A stretch of DNA of 57,752 bases from CAZBPZ01 sp964493955 (GTDB lineage Bacteria; Chloroflexota; Dehalococcoidia; Dehalococcoidales; Fen-1064): positions 1-57,752 of the forward strand of contig CAZBPZ010000001.1 of the NCBI GenBank assembly GCA_964493955.1, in the 5' to 3' direction. Numbering within the stretch: position 1 is the stretch's first letter; every line of letters starts with the position of its first letter. The notes beneath the pieces were generated by a model that was not told the DNA's origin, did no database searches, and was given only the letters and a program-made list of their open reading frames with translations. Shown here in pieces: positions 41,460-49,349 of the stretch. The position numbers and the translations under genes were made by a program.

Positions 41460-42142
41460 CAGAGCAGCCCCTCATCACCACCCGGGACCTGGAACGTATC
41501 TTTACGATTGGTGACGAGCAGGTGCGGGCCCTCCACGGCATCAACCTGGAAGCCCGCCGCGGCGAGCTCCTGGTCATCACCGGCCCTTCAGGCTCGGGCA
41601 AGACCACTCTCCTCAACCTCCTGGCCGGACTCGACACGGCCACCTCCGGCCACGTTTACTTTGAGGGGCGGGACCTGGCGGCCCTCTCCGAGCCCGAGCT
41701 GGCCGAGCTGCGCCGCCGTAAGATAGGCTTTGTCTTCCAGTCATTCGGGCTGTTGCCCCTGCTTTCGGCCTACGAGAACGTGGAGCTACCGCTGCGTATC
41801 GCCGGCTGGGGCCGGCGTGACCGCGCCCGGCGCACCGGGGAGGTGCTGGCAATGGTGGGCCTGGAGGGCCGCATGAACCACCGCCCCTACGAGCTGTCCG
41901 GCGGCGAGCAACAGCGCGTGGCAGTGGCCCGGGCCATTGCCCACCGGCCGTCGCTCGTCCTGGCCGATGAGCCTACCGGCGAGCTTGACTCCAGGACCGG
42001 GGCGGCCGTCTTCGGCCTGCTGCAAACAGTGGTCCAGCAGGAGGATGTCGGCATCATTGTGGCCAGCCACGATGTCACCATCGCCAGCCACTTCGCCACC
42101 CGCCTGCTGGGCCTGAGTGACGGGACATTTGTCTCTTCGTGA
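41456..42142 (+). CDS. ABC transporter ATP-binding protein (LolD/MacB type)
   Basis: A 228-residue ATPase with Walker A GPSGSGKTT, Q-loop FVFQSFGLLP, signature LSGGEQQRV, Walker B LVLADEPTGELDS and H-loop ASHD. ATG 41456 overlaps the preceding stop (ATGA), showing translational coupling. With the different ATPase upstream and a single two-FtsX permease, the transporter is probably a heterodimer of ATPases on one fused permease. The gene's last codons are part of a repeat recurring at 42194-42219. Confidence 0.93.
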   Translation: MTEQPLITTRDLERIFTIGDEQVRALHGINLEARRGELLVITGPSGSGKTTLLNLLAGLDTATSGHVYFEGRDLAALSEPELAELRRRKIGFVFQSFGLLPLLSAYENVELPLRIAGWGRRDRARRTGEVLAMVGLEGRMNHRPYELSGGEQQRVAVARAIAHRPSLVLADEPTGELDSRTGAAVFGLLQTVVQQEDVGIIVASHDVTIASHFATRLLGLSDGTFVSS

Positions 42143-42219
42143 GGAAGGGGACTGATGCCACGTGGAAAGCTTTGGGGACACCAGCCTGACCCGGGGACAT
42201 TTATCTTTTCGTGAGAAAG
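42122..42219 (+). repeat. 26-bp imperfect repeat pair
   Basis: Copies at 42122-42147 (end of the ATPase gene) and 42194-42219 (before the amidohydrolase start) agree at 23 of 26 positions, both reading GGGACATTT..TCTTTTCGTGA-like. A further TGGGGACACC lies between them at about 42173-42182. The look recalls REP-type elements, but no long stem is evident. Confidence 0.6.
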
Positions 42220-42222
42220 AAG

Positions 42223-43575
42223 ATGACACTTTCAAAGGACGAACTCAAGTCCAGAGTCTACCGCGAGATTGATAGCCGTGCCGACGAGATAGTGGCCGTG
42301 GCCGAGGCAGTAGCCGATATACCGGAGCCGGGCTACCGCGAGGTGAAGACCTCGCGCCTGATTGCCGGGAAGCTGCGGGGCCTCGGGCTGGCGGTCCGTG
42401 AAGGGCTGGCCCTCACCGGCGTGAAGGCGGTGGCCGCCGGCGGCTATGGGCCGGGCCCGGCGGTGGCCATCCTCGGCGAGCTGGATGCCCTGATTGTGCC
42501 CGGCCACGTTCGGGCCGACCCGACCACCGGGGCTGCCCATGCCTGCGGCCACAACGCCCAGGTGGCCATGATGTTTGGTGCCGCCGCCGGTCTTGTCGGC
42601 TCGGGGGTGCTTTCCGGGTTGGCAGGACGTGTCGTCTTCATGGCCGTCCCGGCCGAGGAGTACATTGAGGTCGAGTACCGCGAGGGCCTGCGTGCTGAAG
42701 GCAAGATAGCCTACCTGGGGGGCAAGCCGGAGCTGGTCCGCCTCGGCGAGTTCGACGACGTTGACATGGCAATGCTGACCCACACCATGCCGACCCGCCG
42801 CCGGCTGGCCATTGGCGTGGGCGGCACCAATAACGGCTGTGTCGTCAAGCGGGTGCAGTTTCTGGGCCGCGGGGCGCATGCCGGTGGGGCACCCCACGCC
42901 GGCATCAATGCCCTCAACGCCGCCATGATAGCCCTCTCGGCCATCCATGCCCAGCGCGAGACCTTCAAGGACGCGGACACGGTGCGTGTGCACCCCATCA
43001 TCACCCGCGGCGGCGAAGCCGTTAACATCGTGCCGGCCGATGTGCGCCTGGAGACGTTTGTGCGCGGCCGTAGCCTGGAGGCAATCCGTGATGCCGAGAA
43101 GAAGGTGGACCGCTGCCTGCGCGCCGGGGCACTGGCGGTGGGCAGCCGTGTGCGTATCAACACCCTGCCGGGGTACCTGCCACTCTTCAACGACCGCCGC
43201 CTGCAGGCTGTCTTCCGTGCCAACGCCGAGGCCCTGGTAGGCAAGCGGCGGGTAGCCCCACCGGGGTACCATAGCACCGGCTCGACCGACATGGGCGATA
43301 TAAGCCACCTGATGCCCGCCATACAGCCGGTAGCAGCCGGGGCCAGGGGTACCAGCCACGGGGATGACTACGTGATAGAGGACCACGAGCTGGCCGTTAT
43401 CAACCCGGCCAAGATAATGGCGGCCACCGTGGTGGACCTCCTGGCCGACGGGGCGGCCGCCGGCAACGAGGTACTGGCACGGCACAAGCCACGTCTCACC
43501 CGGCGGCAGTACCTTGAACTCATGGAGAGCCTGCGCCGGGAAGAGCTCTTTGAAGCTGCCCCGGCGGAAGAGTAG
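42223..43575 (+). CDS. M20D family amidohydrolase (AbgB-like)
   Basis: A 450-residue metallo-amidohydrolase of the M20 peptidase family, closest in style to p-aminobenzoyl-glutamate hydrolase subunit B. Metal-site motifs are GELDAL, HACGHNAQ and VPAEEY, with the dimerisation insert in the middle (FLGRGAHAGGAPHAGINAL) and a final GTSHGDD. The CGHN form of the motif is normal for AbgB-like members. ATG 42223 follows GAAAGAAG; GTG 42211 is a possible earlier start. It lies 80 bases after the ABC genes and may be on their mRNA. Confidence 0.9.
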   Translation: MTLSKDELKSRVYREIDSRADEIVAVAEAVADIPEPGYREVKTSRLIAGKLRGLGLAVREGLALTGVKAVAAGGYGPGPAVAILGELDALIVPGHVRADPTTGAAHACGHNAQVAMMFGAAAGLVGSGVLSGLAGRVVFMAVPAEEYIEVEYREGLRAEGKIAYLGGKPELVRLGEFDDVDMAMLTHTMPTRRRLAIGVGGTNNGCVVKRVQFLGRGAHAGGAPHAGINALNAAMIALSAIHAQRETFKDADTVRVHPIITRGGEAVNIVPADVRLETFVRGRSLEAIRDAEKKVDRCLRAGALAVGSRVRINTLPGYLPLFNDRRLQAVFRANAEALVGKRRVAPPGYHSTGSTDMGDISHLMPAIQPVAAGARGTSHGDDYVIEDHELAVINPAKIMAATVVDLLADGAAAGNEVLARHKPRLTRRQYLELMESLRREELFEAAPAEE

Positions 43576-43609
43576 GCCCGGGTGTCCCGTTCCCCGCCGG
43601 GCCAGGCAG

Positions 43610-43638
43610 TTGACAGCGCCCCCACAACGCCCTAACAT
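43610..43638 (+). promoter_or_regulatory. Near-consensus promoter of zinc-finger-like gene
   Basis: TTGACA (43610-43615), 17-bp spacer, TAACAT (43633-43638). Predicted start near 43645, 24 nt before GTG 43669. Confidence 0.7.
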
Positions 43639-43668
43639 TGCGATGACTCGCCGGTGGGAGGGGGCAGC

Positions 43669-43980
43669 GTGGCCAGGGAGAAATGCCCGGCCTGCCACCA
43701 GAAGGTTGCACCCGGGAGCATCCAGGACCACCCGATTATCCCCGCAGAGGTCACCAGGGCCGGAGGCATCGGCCAGCCCCAGACATTCCGCCTTTGCGAG
43801 GACTGCCGCCGTGCCCTGGCGAGCTGGTACACGGCCCGTGTGCACCACTCCGACTTTGACCCTGCCACCCGCCGTTTCCGCCCCAAGTCCTCGCTGGAGC
43901 TGGTCAAGGAGTACCAGCAGGTGTTTGCCAGCTTCCTGGAGGTCAGGCGGCGGCTGGCCCGGACCGGCCGCCGCCGGTAG
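43669..43980 (+). CDS. Small two-CxxC zinc protein, possibly HNH-like
   Basis: A 103-residue basic protein with two zinc knuckles, CPACH near residue 6 and CEDC near residue 50, separated by DHPIIPAEVTRAGG, an arrangement that recalls the HNH/zinc-binding fold although the second catalytic His/Asn is not clear. The C-terminal half is a charged helix ending RRLARTGRRR. GTG 43669 is preferred because GGGAGGGGG lies just upstream; GTG 43654 precedes that site. Function unknown; nucleic-acid binding is plausible. Confidence 0.65.
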   Translation: MAREKCPACHQKVAPGSIQDHPIIPAEVTRAGGIGQPQTFRLCEDCRRALASWYTARVHHSDFDPATRRFRPKSSLELVKEYQQVFASFLEVRRRLARTGRRR

Positions 43981-44166
43981 GACACCGGCTGCTTCGGGTC
44001 AACCCCGGCCCCTTTTGAGCACCGTTTACGCTCGTCCGAGGGCGTATGGCGCCGTAAGAGCGAGTTTCCACAAGTTCCCAAACTGACGATGCTCAAAGAT
44101 ACTCCGTATACCCTGTGAGAACCCGGCTCAGTCAGCTAACCTCTAAAAATAGCCGCTTCAGCCACT
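43981..44166. other. Intergenic region with inverted repeat
   Basis: Noncoding. It contains an 8-bp perfect inverted repeat TTTGAGCA (44014-44021) / TGCTCAAA (44090-44097) enclosing 68 bases, with an inner pair CGCTC (44029-44033) / GAGCG (44058-44062). No T-run follows, so it is not a clear terminator. GTCAGCTAACCTC at 44129-44141 is mentioned in the rejected list. Confidence 0.5.
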
Positions 44167-44195
44167 TTGACACCCGCCTCCCGATTTGCTAGACT
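44167..44195 (+). promoter_or_regulatory. Consensus promoter of proVWX
   Basis: TTGACA (44167-44172), 17-bp spacer, TAGACT (44190-44195). Predicted start near 44202, which makes a leader of about 240 nt before the proV ATG. Confidence 0.75.
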
Positions 44196-44201
44196 GCCAC
44201 T

Positions 44202-44440
44202 GTCCAACGAAGCAGCAGGAGGACCACTGCGCCCCGGAAGTGGCACCCTGCTGAGGAGCGAGTCAGCCAATCAGAATGCAGGAACGCAAGACAAGCGGTA
44301 ATACAGGGACGCATTCCCTGTCGCGCCAGTACTGCTTCGACTGACCGGGCCTTCCAGTCCCCGCGTCCCAGCCAGGTCTGGGAAATCTCCATACCCCCGC
44401 TTTCTTCCCGGATTGTGTGCTACATTCGGAGAGGAGCACT
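44202..44440 (+). ncRNA. Structured 5' leader of proVWX (candidate riboswitch)
   Basis: A long leader with several strong pairings. An 8-bp stem CGAAGCAG (44208-44215) / CTGCTTCG (44332-44339) closes a domain of 132 nt. Inside lie CCACT (44224-44228) / AGTGG (44239-44243) and ACAGGGA (44303-44309) / TCCCTGT (44315-44321). An alternative 7-bp stem CAGCAGG (44213-44219) / CCTGCTG (44247-44253) uses part of the closing stem's 5' strand, so the two folds exclude each other. Downstream, TCCCAG (44366-44371) / CTGGGA (44378-44383) forms a further hairpin before the ribosome site. I could not match it to a known riboswitch by eye; no protein frame of note runs through it. Confidence 0.45.
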
Positions 44441-45658
44441 ATGTCCGAAAATGAAGTCATGATAACCTGCCAGCACCTCTGGAAAATCTTTGGACCTTCT
44501 CCAGAGAGCGTCATCGACATTGCCAGCAACGGCAAGACGAAGGATGAAATCCTCGAAGAGACAGGCCATGTCATTGCCGTCAAGGATGTCTCGTTCCAGG
44601 TGTACGAGAGTGAGATATTCGTGGTCATGGGACTTTCCGGCAGCGGTAAATCTACCCTTATCCGCTGCCTCAACCGCCTGATAGAGCCCACGCGCGGTGA
44701 GGTAATGGTGGCCGGACTTGACATGCTGGCGCTGACCGAGGCCGAGCTGCGCGAGTTGCGCCGTTACAAGCTGAGCATGGTCTTCCAGCACTTTGGCCTG
44801 CTGCCCCACCGCACCGTGGAAGAAAACGTCGGCTTCGGGCTGGAGATCCGCGGTGAGCACGGCCAGAGCAAGAAAGAGAAGGTCATGCAGGCGCTGGAAA
44901 TGGTGGGGCTGAAGGGCTGGGAGCGCAGCCACATCTATGAGCTCAGCGGCGGCATGCAGCAGCGGGTTGGCCCGGCGCGTGCCCTGGCCGGGGGGGCCGA
45001 CATACTTCTCATGGACGAGCCTTTCAGCGCGCTTGACCCCCTCATCCGCCGGCAGATGCAGGACGAGTTCATCAAGCTACGCGACTCCGTCAACCAGACT
45101 GTCATCTTCATCACACATGACCTGCTGGAGGCACTCCGCCTCGGCGACCGGGTTGCCATCATGCGTGACGGTGAGATTGTGCAGCTCGGCACGCCGCAGG
45201 AAATTGTAACGGCCCCGGCCGATGACTACGTGGCCGAGTTTGTCAAAGATGTGCCGCGCGGCCAGGTCATCCCGGTGGAGAACATCATGCGGCCGGCGAA
45301 GGTGGTGGTAACACCAGAGAAGCCCCTAACCGAGGTGATAGGTATGCTGGAGGCTAGCGGCGCTCCGGCCGCCTACGTCATCGACCAGTACCGCCGTGTC
45401 CAGGGCACCGTTCTGCTCGAGGTGGCCCGGGAAGCTGCCGAGAGCGGCATGGACAGCATTGCTCACGCCATGAACCTCGAGTACAGCTCGTGCCTGCCGG
45501 ACACGCGTCTGGACCAATGTCTGGCAATGGTGGCCGAGGATGATACCCCCCTGCCGGTAGTAGACCGACGCAGGCGCCTGCTGGGAATTGTCACCCGGAC
45601 CGACATCATCAATGCCATGCAGCTCGGTGGCGCTGAGAACGGTAGCAACGGCAGCTAG
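44441..45658 (+). CDS. proV: Glycine betaine/proline ABC transporter ATPase, CBS-containing
   Basis: A 405-residue ProV/OpuAA-type ATPase energising uptake of glycine betaine or related osmolytes. It begins with the family's VMITCQHLWKIFG and a long insert before Walker A MGLSGSGKST; then FQHFGLLPHRTV, signature LSGGMQQRVGPARALA (Pro where most have Leu), Walker B ILLMDEPFSALDP. After residue 275 come two CBS motifs (DIMRP-like NIMRPAKVVVTPEKPL, then PLPVVDRRRRLLGIVTRTDI), which in OpuA-type systems sense ionic strength or nucleotides. ATG 44441 follows GAGAGGAG. First gene of proVWX. Confidence 0.95.
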   Translation: MSENEVMITCQHLWKIFGPSPESVIDIASNGKTKDEILEETGHVIAVKDVSFQVYESEIFVVMGLSGSGKSTLIRCLNRLIEPTRGEVMVAGLDMLALTEAELRELRRYKLSMVFQHFGLLPHRTVEENVGFGLEIRGEHGQSKKEKVMQALEMVGLKGWERSHIYELSGGMQQRVGPARALAGGADILLMDEPFSALDPLIRRQMQDEFIKLRDSVNQTVIFITHDLLEALRLGDRVAIMRDGEIVQLGTPQEIVTAPADDYVAEFVKDVPRGQVIPVENIMRPAKVVVTPEKPLTEVIGMLEASGAPAAYVIDQYRRVQGTVLLEVAREAAESGMDSIAHAMNLEYSSCLPDTRLDQCLAMVAEDDTPLPVVDRRRRLLGIVTRTDIINAMQLGGAENGSNGS

Positions 45659-45672
45659 TGTGCTGCCGTTGC
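45645..45672 (+). other. Hairpin across proV stop codon
   Basis: Perfect 11-bp stem GCAACGGCAGC/GCTGCCGTTGC with a 6-base loop TAGTGT that holds the proV stop. No T-run follows. It may limit mRNA decay or read-through between proV and proW. Confidence 0.6.
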
Positions 45673-45713
45673 CCGGCATGACCGGCGAGGCCTGACAGGA
45701 AAGTGAGACTCAA

Positions 45714-46784
45714 GTGAAACAAGACATCTCTACCCCTGCTCCGCTGGAAGAGAGCGGCCGCCTGTTGCAGATGTGGCACAGGCTTACTGGCAATGGTACG
45801 GGCAGGTCGCGTGTCCTCAAATGGTCACTGGCTATCATCCTGACGGCGGGCTTCATTGCCATCAGCGTCTCCCTGCATAGTGCCGTGAAGCCAGGCGAGT
45901 TTGCCGGGCCTGCCCTTGACATCCCGCGCGAGTGGGACAAAGGCTGGGATGTCATCAAAGTAATCGACAAGGGTGTTGATTGGCTGGTCATCGAGGGTGA
46001 CGCCTTCTTTGGCGCCATCCATGCGGTGGTCATTGGAATGCTCCGCCCCTTCCGTAACTTTCTGCTGTGGTTGCCGTGGTGGCTGGTGATGCTGGTGGTA
46101 GGCCTCATCTCGTGGCGGGCCGTTGGCTTCTGGTTCGGGGCACTGACGGTAGCATTCTTTGTCTATTACATCTTCATGGGCCTCTATGACCTTTCCATGA
46201 TGACGCTTGCCATTGTGCTCACCTCCACCGTGCTCTGCGTGGTGGTGGGTGTGCCCATCGGCATCTTTGCCGGCAAGAGCGACCGGTTCGAGAACACCAT
46301 CCGGCCCATCCTGGACATGATGCAGACACTGCCCAGCTTTGTATACCTCATACCGGCCCTCATGCTCTTCGGGCTGGGTATGGTACCGGCCGTAATGGCA
46401 ACCTGCATCTATGCCATACCACCTATCATCCGCCTGACTAGCCTGGGCATCCGGCAGGTAGACGCACGGGTGGTCGAGGCAGCCAGGTCCTTCGGAACCA
46501 CCACCTGGCAGCTTCTCACCAGGGTGCAGATTCCCCTGGCCATGCCCACCATCATGGCCGGACTTAACCAGACAGTCATGATGGCCCTGGCGATGGTGGT
46601 GCTGGCCTCGATGATCGGTGCCAGTGGCCTCGGCGTGGAGGTACTGAACGGCATCGCCCGTGTCGAGCCAGGCCGTGGCTTCATTGCCGGCATAGCCATT
46701 GTCTTCATGGCAATTGTTCTGGACCGCGTTAGCCAGGCGTTTGCCCGGCGTCAGCCGGGACTCGCACCTGTCAGGGCTGGCTGA
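45714..46784 (+). CDS. proW: Glycine betaine ABC transporter permease
   Basis: A 356-residue inner-membrane permease of the ProW/OpuAB type. An N-terminal cytoplasmic and first-span region (about 1-60) leads to a five-to-six-span BPD_transp_1 core; the ATPase-contact loop is VEAARSFGTTTWQLLTRVQIPLAMPTIMAGLNQ around residues 255-290, and GIFAGKSDRFENTIRPILDMMQTLPSFVYLIPALMLFG (in two parts) is the family hallmark. GTG 45714 follows AGGAAAGTGAG. It lies 55 bases after proV. Confidence 0.93.
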   Translation: MKQDISTPAPLEESGRLLQMWHRLTGNGTGRSRVLKWSLAIILTAGFIAISVSLHSAVKPGEFAGPALDIPREWDKGWDVIKVIDKGVDWLVIEGDAFFGAIHAVVIGMLRPFRNFLLWLPWWLVMLVVGLISWRAVGFWFGALTVAFFVYYIFMGLYDLSMMTLAIVLTSTVLCVVVGVPIGIFAGKSDRFENTIRPILDMMQTLPSFVYLIPALMLFGLGMVPAVMATCIYAIPPIIRLTSLGIRQVDARVVEAARSFGTTTWQLLTRVQIPLAMPTIMAGLNQTVMMALAMVVLASMIGASGLGVEVLNGIARVEPGRGFIAGIAIVFMAIVLDRVSQAFARRQPGLAPVRAG

Positions 46785-46863
46785 TATACCAATACGCCGT
46801 GTCCGGCTACACTCTGAGAGCCGACACCGCGAAGGGGGGTGAAAGATAGGCGAGGAGTTCGCT

Positions 46864-46890
46864 CTTCCCTGGCGGCGGCCGCTAGGGAAG
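46864..46890 (+). other. Hairpin between proW and proX
   Basis: Stem CTTCCCT (46864-46870) / AGGGAAG (46884-46890) enclosing a G+C-rich 13-base loop that can pair further. It sits in the 163-base gap and may set the relative amount of proX mRNA. No T-run follows. Confidence 0.55.
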
Positions 46891-46947
46891 AAGCACCACA
46901 CCTGAAAGAACGTGAAACAGGCAATTTGAAGAGGAGGCTACATACAG

Positions 46948-48039
46948 ATGCTGAGGAAACAAGGTTGGAAACGGTGGCTCTGGGTGATGGTGGCCGGCCT
47001 GGTACTGGCTACCCTGCTCGCCGGGTGTACCTCCAAGACCACCGAGAAATACCCGCCCGAGGACAAGGCGGCCGCCGTTTTCGGCTATTACTGGGCGCCG
47101 ACGGCCCTGATGGGTATGTACGACTGGTACATACTGGAAGAGCCAGAGTACGACCCGGATATCTGGGCAAAAATCACAGCCGCCAAGGATGACCCCAGCC
47201 TGAGGCCGCTGAGCGAGGCCTGCGCCTACGAGACGGTACCGATTACCAAAGGCGTGTGGTCCGGCCTGAAAGATATGGCACCAGACGTGTACGAGATGCT
47301 CAAGAAGATGGTCATCGGCCTGGAACCCATCAACAGGACGGCCGCCTGGGCCAAGGCGCACGAGGTGCAGAACTGGGAGGATGCCGCCATCTGGTACCTG
47401 CAGAACTTCGAGGAGCGCTGGAAGCAGTGGGTCACCCCCGAGGCCTATGAAAAGGTCAAAGCAGCGCTGGCCGGTAACCCGACCGCCCCCTCACCGGAGA
47501 AGCCGACCATCCTGTTTGGCGACGCACAGTTTGAGTCCATCTGGATAAACAACGCCATTGCCGAGTACATCGTGAAGTATGGCTACGGCTATCCGGCCGA
47601 GAGTGTCCAGATGACGACCGTCGTCTGGCAGGTAGCCCTCCCCAAGGGTGACATCCACGTCCAGCTTGAACTCTGGAAGCAGAACCTGCAGGACTGGTTC
47701 AACGAGCAGATTGCCAAGGGCACCATCGAAGAGCTTGGCATGACCTACGAGGGCGGGCCGCAGTTCTTCATTATCCCGCAGTGGGTACACGAGAAGTACA
47801 ACATCAACACCATCTTTGATATGAAAGACCACTGGGAGCTGTTCCAGGACCCGGAGGACCCCTCCAAAGGCGCTTTCTACAACTGCATCATCGGCTGGCA
47901 GTGTGCCGCCATCAACGAGGTCAAACTCGAGGCCTACGGCCTGACCGACTATTACAACATCATCTCCCCGGGCAGCTCCGGCGCACTTGAGGCGGCCCTG
48001 GCCGGCCCGCAGAAACGGTACCAGGCAAGGCAGCAATAG
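46948..48039 (+). CDS. proX: Glycine betaine-binding lipoprotein with swapped lobes
   Basis: Substrate-binding protein of the OpuAC/ProX family, 363 aa. A basic start, hydrophobic stretch and lipobox LLAGC (Cys27) mark a membrane-anchored lipoprotein. Residues 40-180 (FGYYWAPTALMGMYDWYILE to WVTPEAYEKV) correspond to what is normally the C-terminal lobe; residues 187-355 (FGDAQFESIWINNAIAEYIV, VALPKGDIHVQLELW, SPGSSGALEAALAG) to the normal N-terminal lobe. Lobe order is thus swapped, as in a circular permutation. Many Trp residues for a betaine cage remain. AAGAGGAGG precedes ATG 46948. Confidence 0.9.
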   Translation: MLRKQGWKRWLWVMVAGLVLATLLAGCTSKTTEKYPPEDKAAAVFGYYWAPTALMGMYDWYILEEPEYDPDIWAKITAAKDDPSLRPLSEACAYETVPITKGVWSGLKDMAPDVYEMLKKMVIGLEPINRTAAWAKAHEVQNWEDAAIWYLQNFEERWKQWVTPEAYEKVKAALAGNPTAPSPEKPTILFGDAQFESIWINNAIAEYIVKYGYGYPAESVQMTTVVWQVALPKGDIHVQLELWKQNLQDWFNEQIAKGTIEELGMTYEGGPQFFIIPQWVHEKYNINTIFDMKDHWELFQDPEDPSKGAFYNCIIGWQCAAINEVKLEAYGLTDYYNIISPGSSGALEAALAGPQKRYQARQQ

Positions 48040-48080
48040 TAAAGACCTGCCTCGGTACCCGCAGATACCAGTCCCAAAAA

Positions 48081-48111
48081 CTACGCCCCCTGCCTGAGGC
48101 AGGGGGCGTAG
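48081..48111. terminator. Bidirectional terminator between proX and acyl-CoA dehydrogenase
   Basis: A perfect 14-bp stem (48081-48094 with 48098-48111) and TGA loop. On the minus strand it is followed directly by TTTTTGGG, a proper Rho-independent terminator for the acyl-CoA dehydrogenase operon. On the plus strand it is followed by TAGTCTGTT, a weaker tail for proVWX. Confidence 0.85.
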
Positions 48112-48136
48112 TAGTCTGTTCGGGCGGCGGCCGGGT

Positions 48137-49336
48137 CTATTTCAGTTGCTCGCGGGTGTAGCCCAGGATGCGCCGGGCCACCACCAGCATGTTTATCTGG
48201 CCCGTCCCTTCGAAGATATCGTTTATCCTGCCGTCCCGCATCCACTTCTCCAGCAGGTACCGGCGCGAATAGCCGAGCGGGCCCATGATTTCCACCGCCT
48301 TCTGGGTGATACGGGTCACCGCCAGGCCGGCCTTGGCCTTGGCCATGGAGGCCTCCAGGCTGTTGGGCTGGAGCTGGCTCATCTGCCAGACGGCCCGCAG
48401 CATCAGCATCCGGGCCGCCTTGTAGTGGGCTTCCATCTCCATGAGGTCACGCTCCACTGCCGTCAGCCTGGTGCGCGGTGCCCCGTAACGCGGCACAATC
48501 CCTTCCTTTGCCAGCGCCTCGCGGACGAAGTCGAGCGCGGCCCGGCCCACCCCGAGCGCCATGGCAGCGATGATAGGGCGCGTGGCGTCGAAGGTGGCCA
48601 TGGCCCGCTTGAAGCCGGCCGTCTGGCCCGGCTCAACCTTACGCACCTCGGGGTCGCCCAGGATGTTCTCGTACGGGATACGGCAGTTTTCCAGGATAAG
48701 GGTGGCGGTATCGCTGGCCCGGATGCCGAGCTTGTTCTCCACCTTCTCGATACGCGCCCCCGGCGTACCGGCCTCGACCACGAACGGCTTCATCCCGGCC
48801 CGGCCGGCCGACTTATCAACCGTGGCCCAGACGACAATCAGCCCGTCCGACTCCTCCAGGGCGCGCTTGCCGCCGGTGATGAATATCTTCTCCCCGTTGA
48901 GGACCCACTCGTTACCGTCCCGCACGGCCGTGGTCTGGATGGCCGAGGTATCGGAGCCGCAGCCGGGCTCGGTCATGGCCATGGCCCCCCACTTCGGTTC
49001 CCCCTCGGCGAAGCGGCCCAGGAACCTCTGCTGCTGCTCGCGGGTGCCGCTCATCAGGATGGCGGCGCCACCCAGCCCCGAGCCCGGGGCTGCCAGCATC
49101 AGGCCAGCGTCTCCCCAGCAGGTCTCTTCAATGCGCAGGGCGGTGGCCACCCCGATACCCAGCATGCCGGCCTCGCCGCGCCGCTGCTTCTCCCACTGTT
49201 CCCGGATGAACTCGTCCGGGCTTTCGTGCTCATGCTCGTCGTAGTAACGCGCAATCGGCCGCATCTCTTCTTCGGCCTCCTGGTGGGCACGCGCCACGAT
49301 TTCCTGTTCTTCGGGTGTCAGCTCAAAGTCAATCAT
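48137..49336 (-). CDS. Acyl-CoA dehydrogenase
   Basis: FAD-dependent acyl-CoA dehydrogenase, 399 aa, for alpha,beta-dehydrogenation of an acyl-CoA. Domains in order: N-terminal helical, middle beta (MAMTEPGCGSDTSAIQTTA, VLNGEKIFITGG) and C-terminal helical domain with KAVEIMGPLGYSRRYLLEKWMRDGRINDIFEGTGQI, where the Glu of IFEGTGQ aligns with the catalytic base. ATG 49336 is preferred (GGCAGGCAGG upstream, and homology starts here). It is the last gene of a four-gene unit, 13 bases after the other acyl-CoA dehydrogenase; the pair may form a heteromeric enzyme. Confidence 0.92.
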   Translation of the reverse strand: MIDFELTPEEQEIVARAHQEAEEEMRPIARYYDEHEHESPDEFIREQWEKQRRGEAGMLGIGVATALRIEETCWGDAGLMLAAPGSGLGGAAILMSGTREQQQRFLGRFAEGEPKWGAMAMTEPGCGSDTSAIQTTAVRDGNEWVLNGEKIFITGGKRALEESDGLIVVWATVDKSAGRAGMKPFVVEAGTPGARIEKVENKLGIRASDTATLILENCRIPYENILGDPEVRKVEPGQTAGFKRAMATFDATRPIIAAMALGVGRAALDFVREALAKEGIVPRYGAPRTRLTAVERDLMEMEAHYKAARMLMLRAVWQMSQLQPNSLEASMAKAKAGLAVTRITQKAVEIMGPLGYSRRYLLEKWMRDGRINDIFEGTGQINMLVVARRILGYTREQLK

Positions 49337-49349
49337 CCTGCCTGCCCTC

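Noticed and set aside
42232..43848. Minus-strand open frame of 538 codons
   Set aside because: It lies antisense to the M20 amidohydrolase and zinc-protein genes and has His/Gly/Gln-rich composition typical of shadow frames.
44129..44141. GTCAGCTAACCTC, resembling the conserved 3' segment of c-di-AMP (ydaO-type) riboswitches, near an osmolyte operon
   Set aside because: It lies upstream of the consensus proV promoter at 44167-44195, and the GGGGTGAATC-type and 5' elements of that riboswitch are missing.
44189..44392. Minus-strand 67-codon frame in the proV leader
   Set aside because: No ribosome site and no recognisable family; the same bases form the paired leader RNA on the plus strand.
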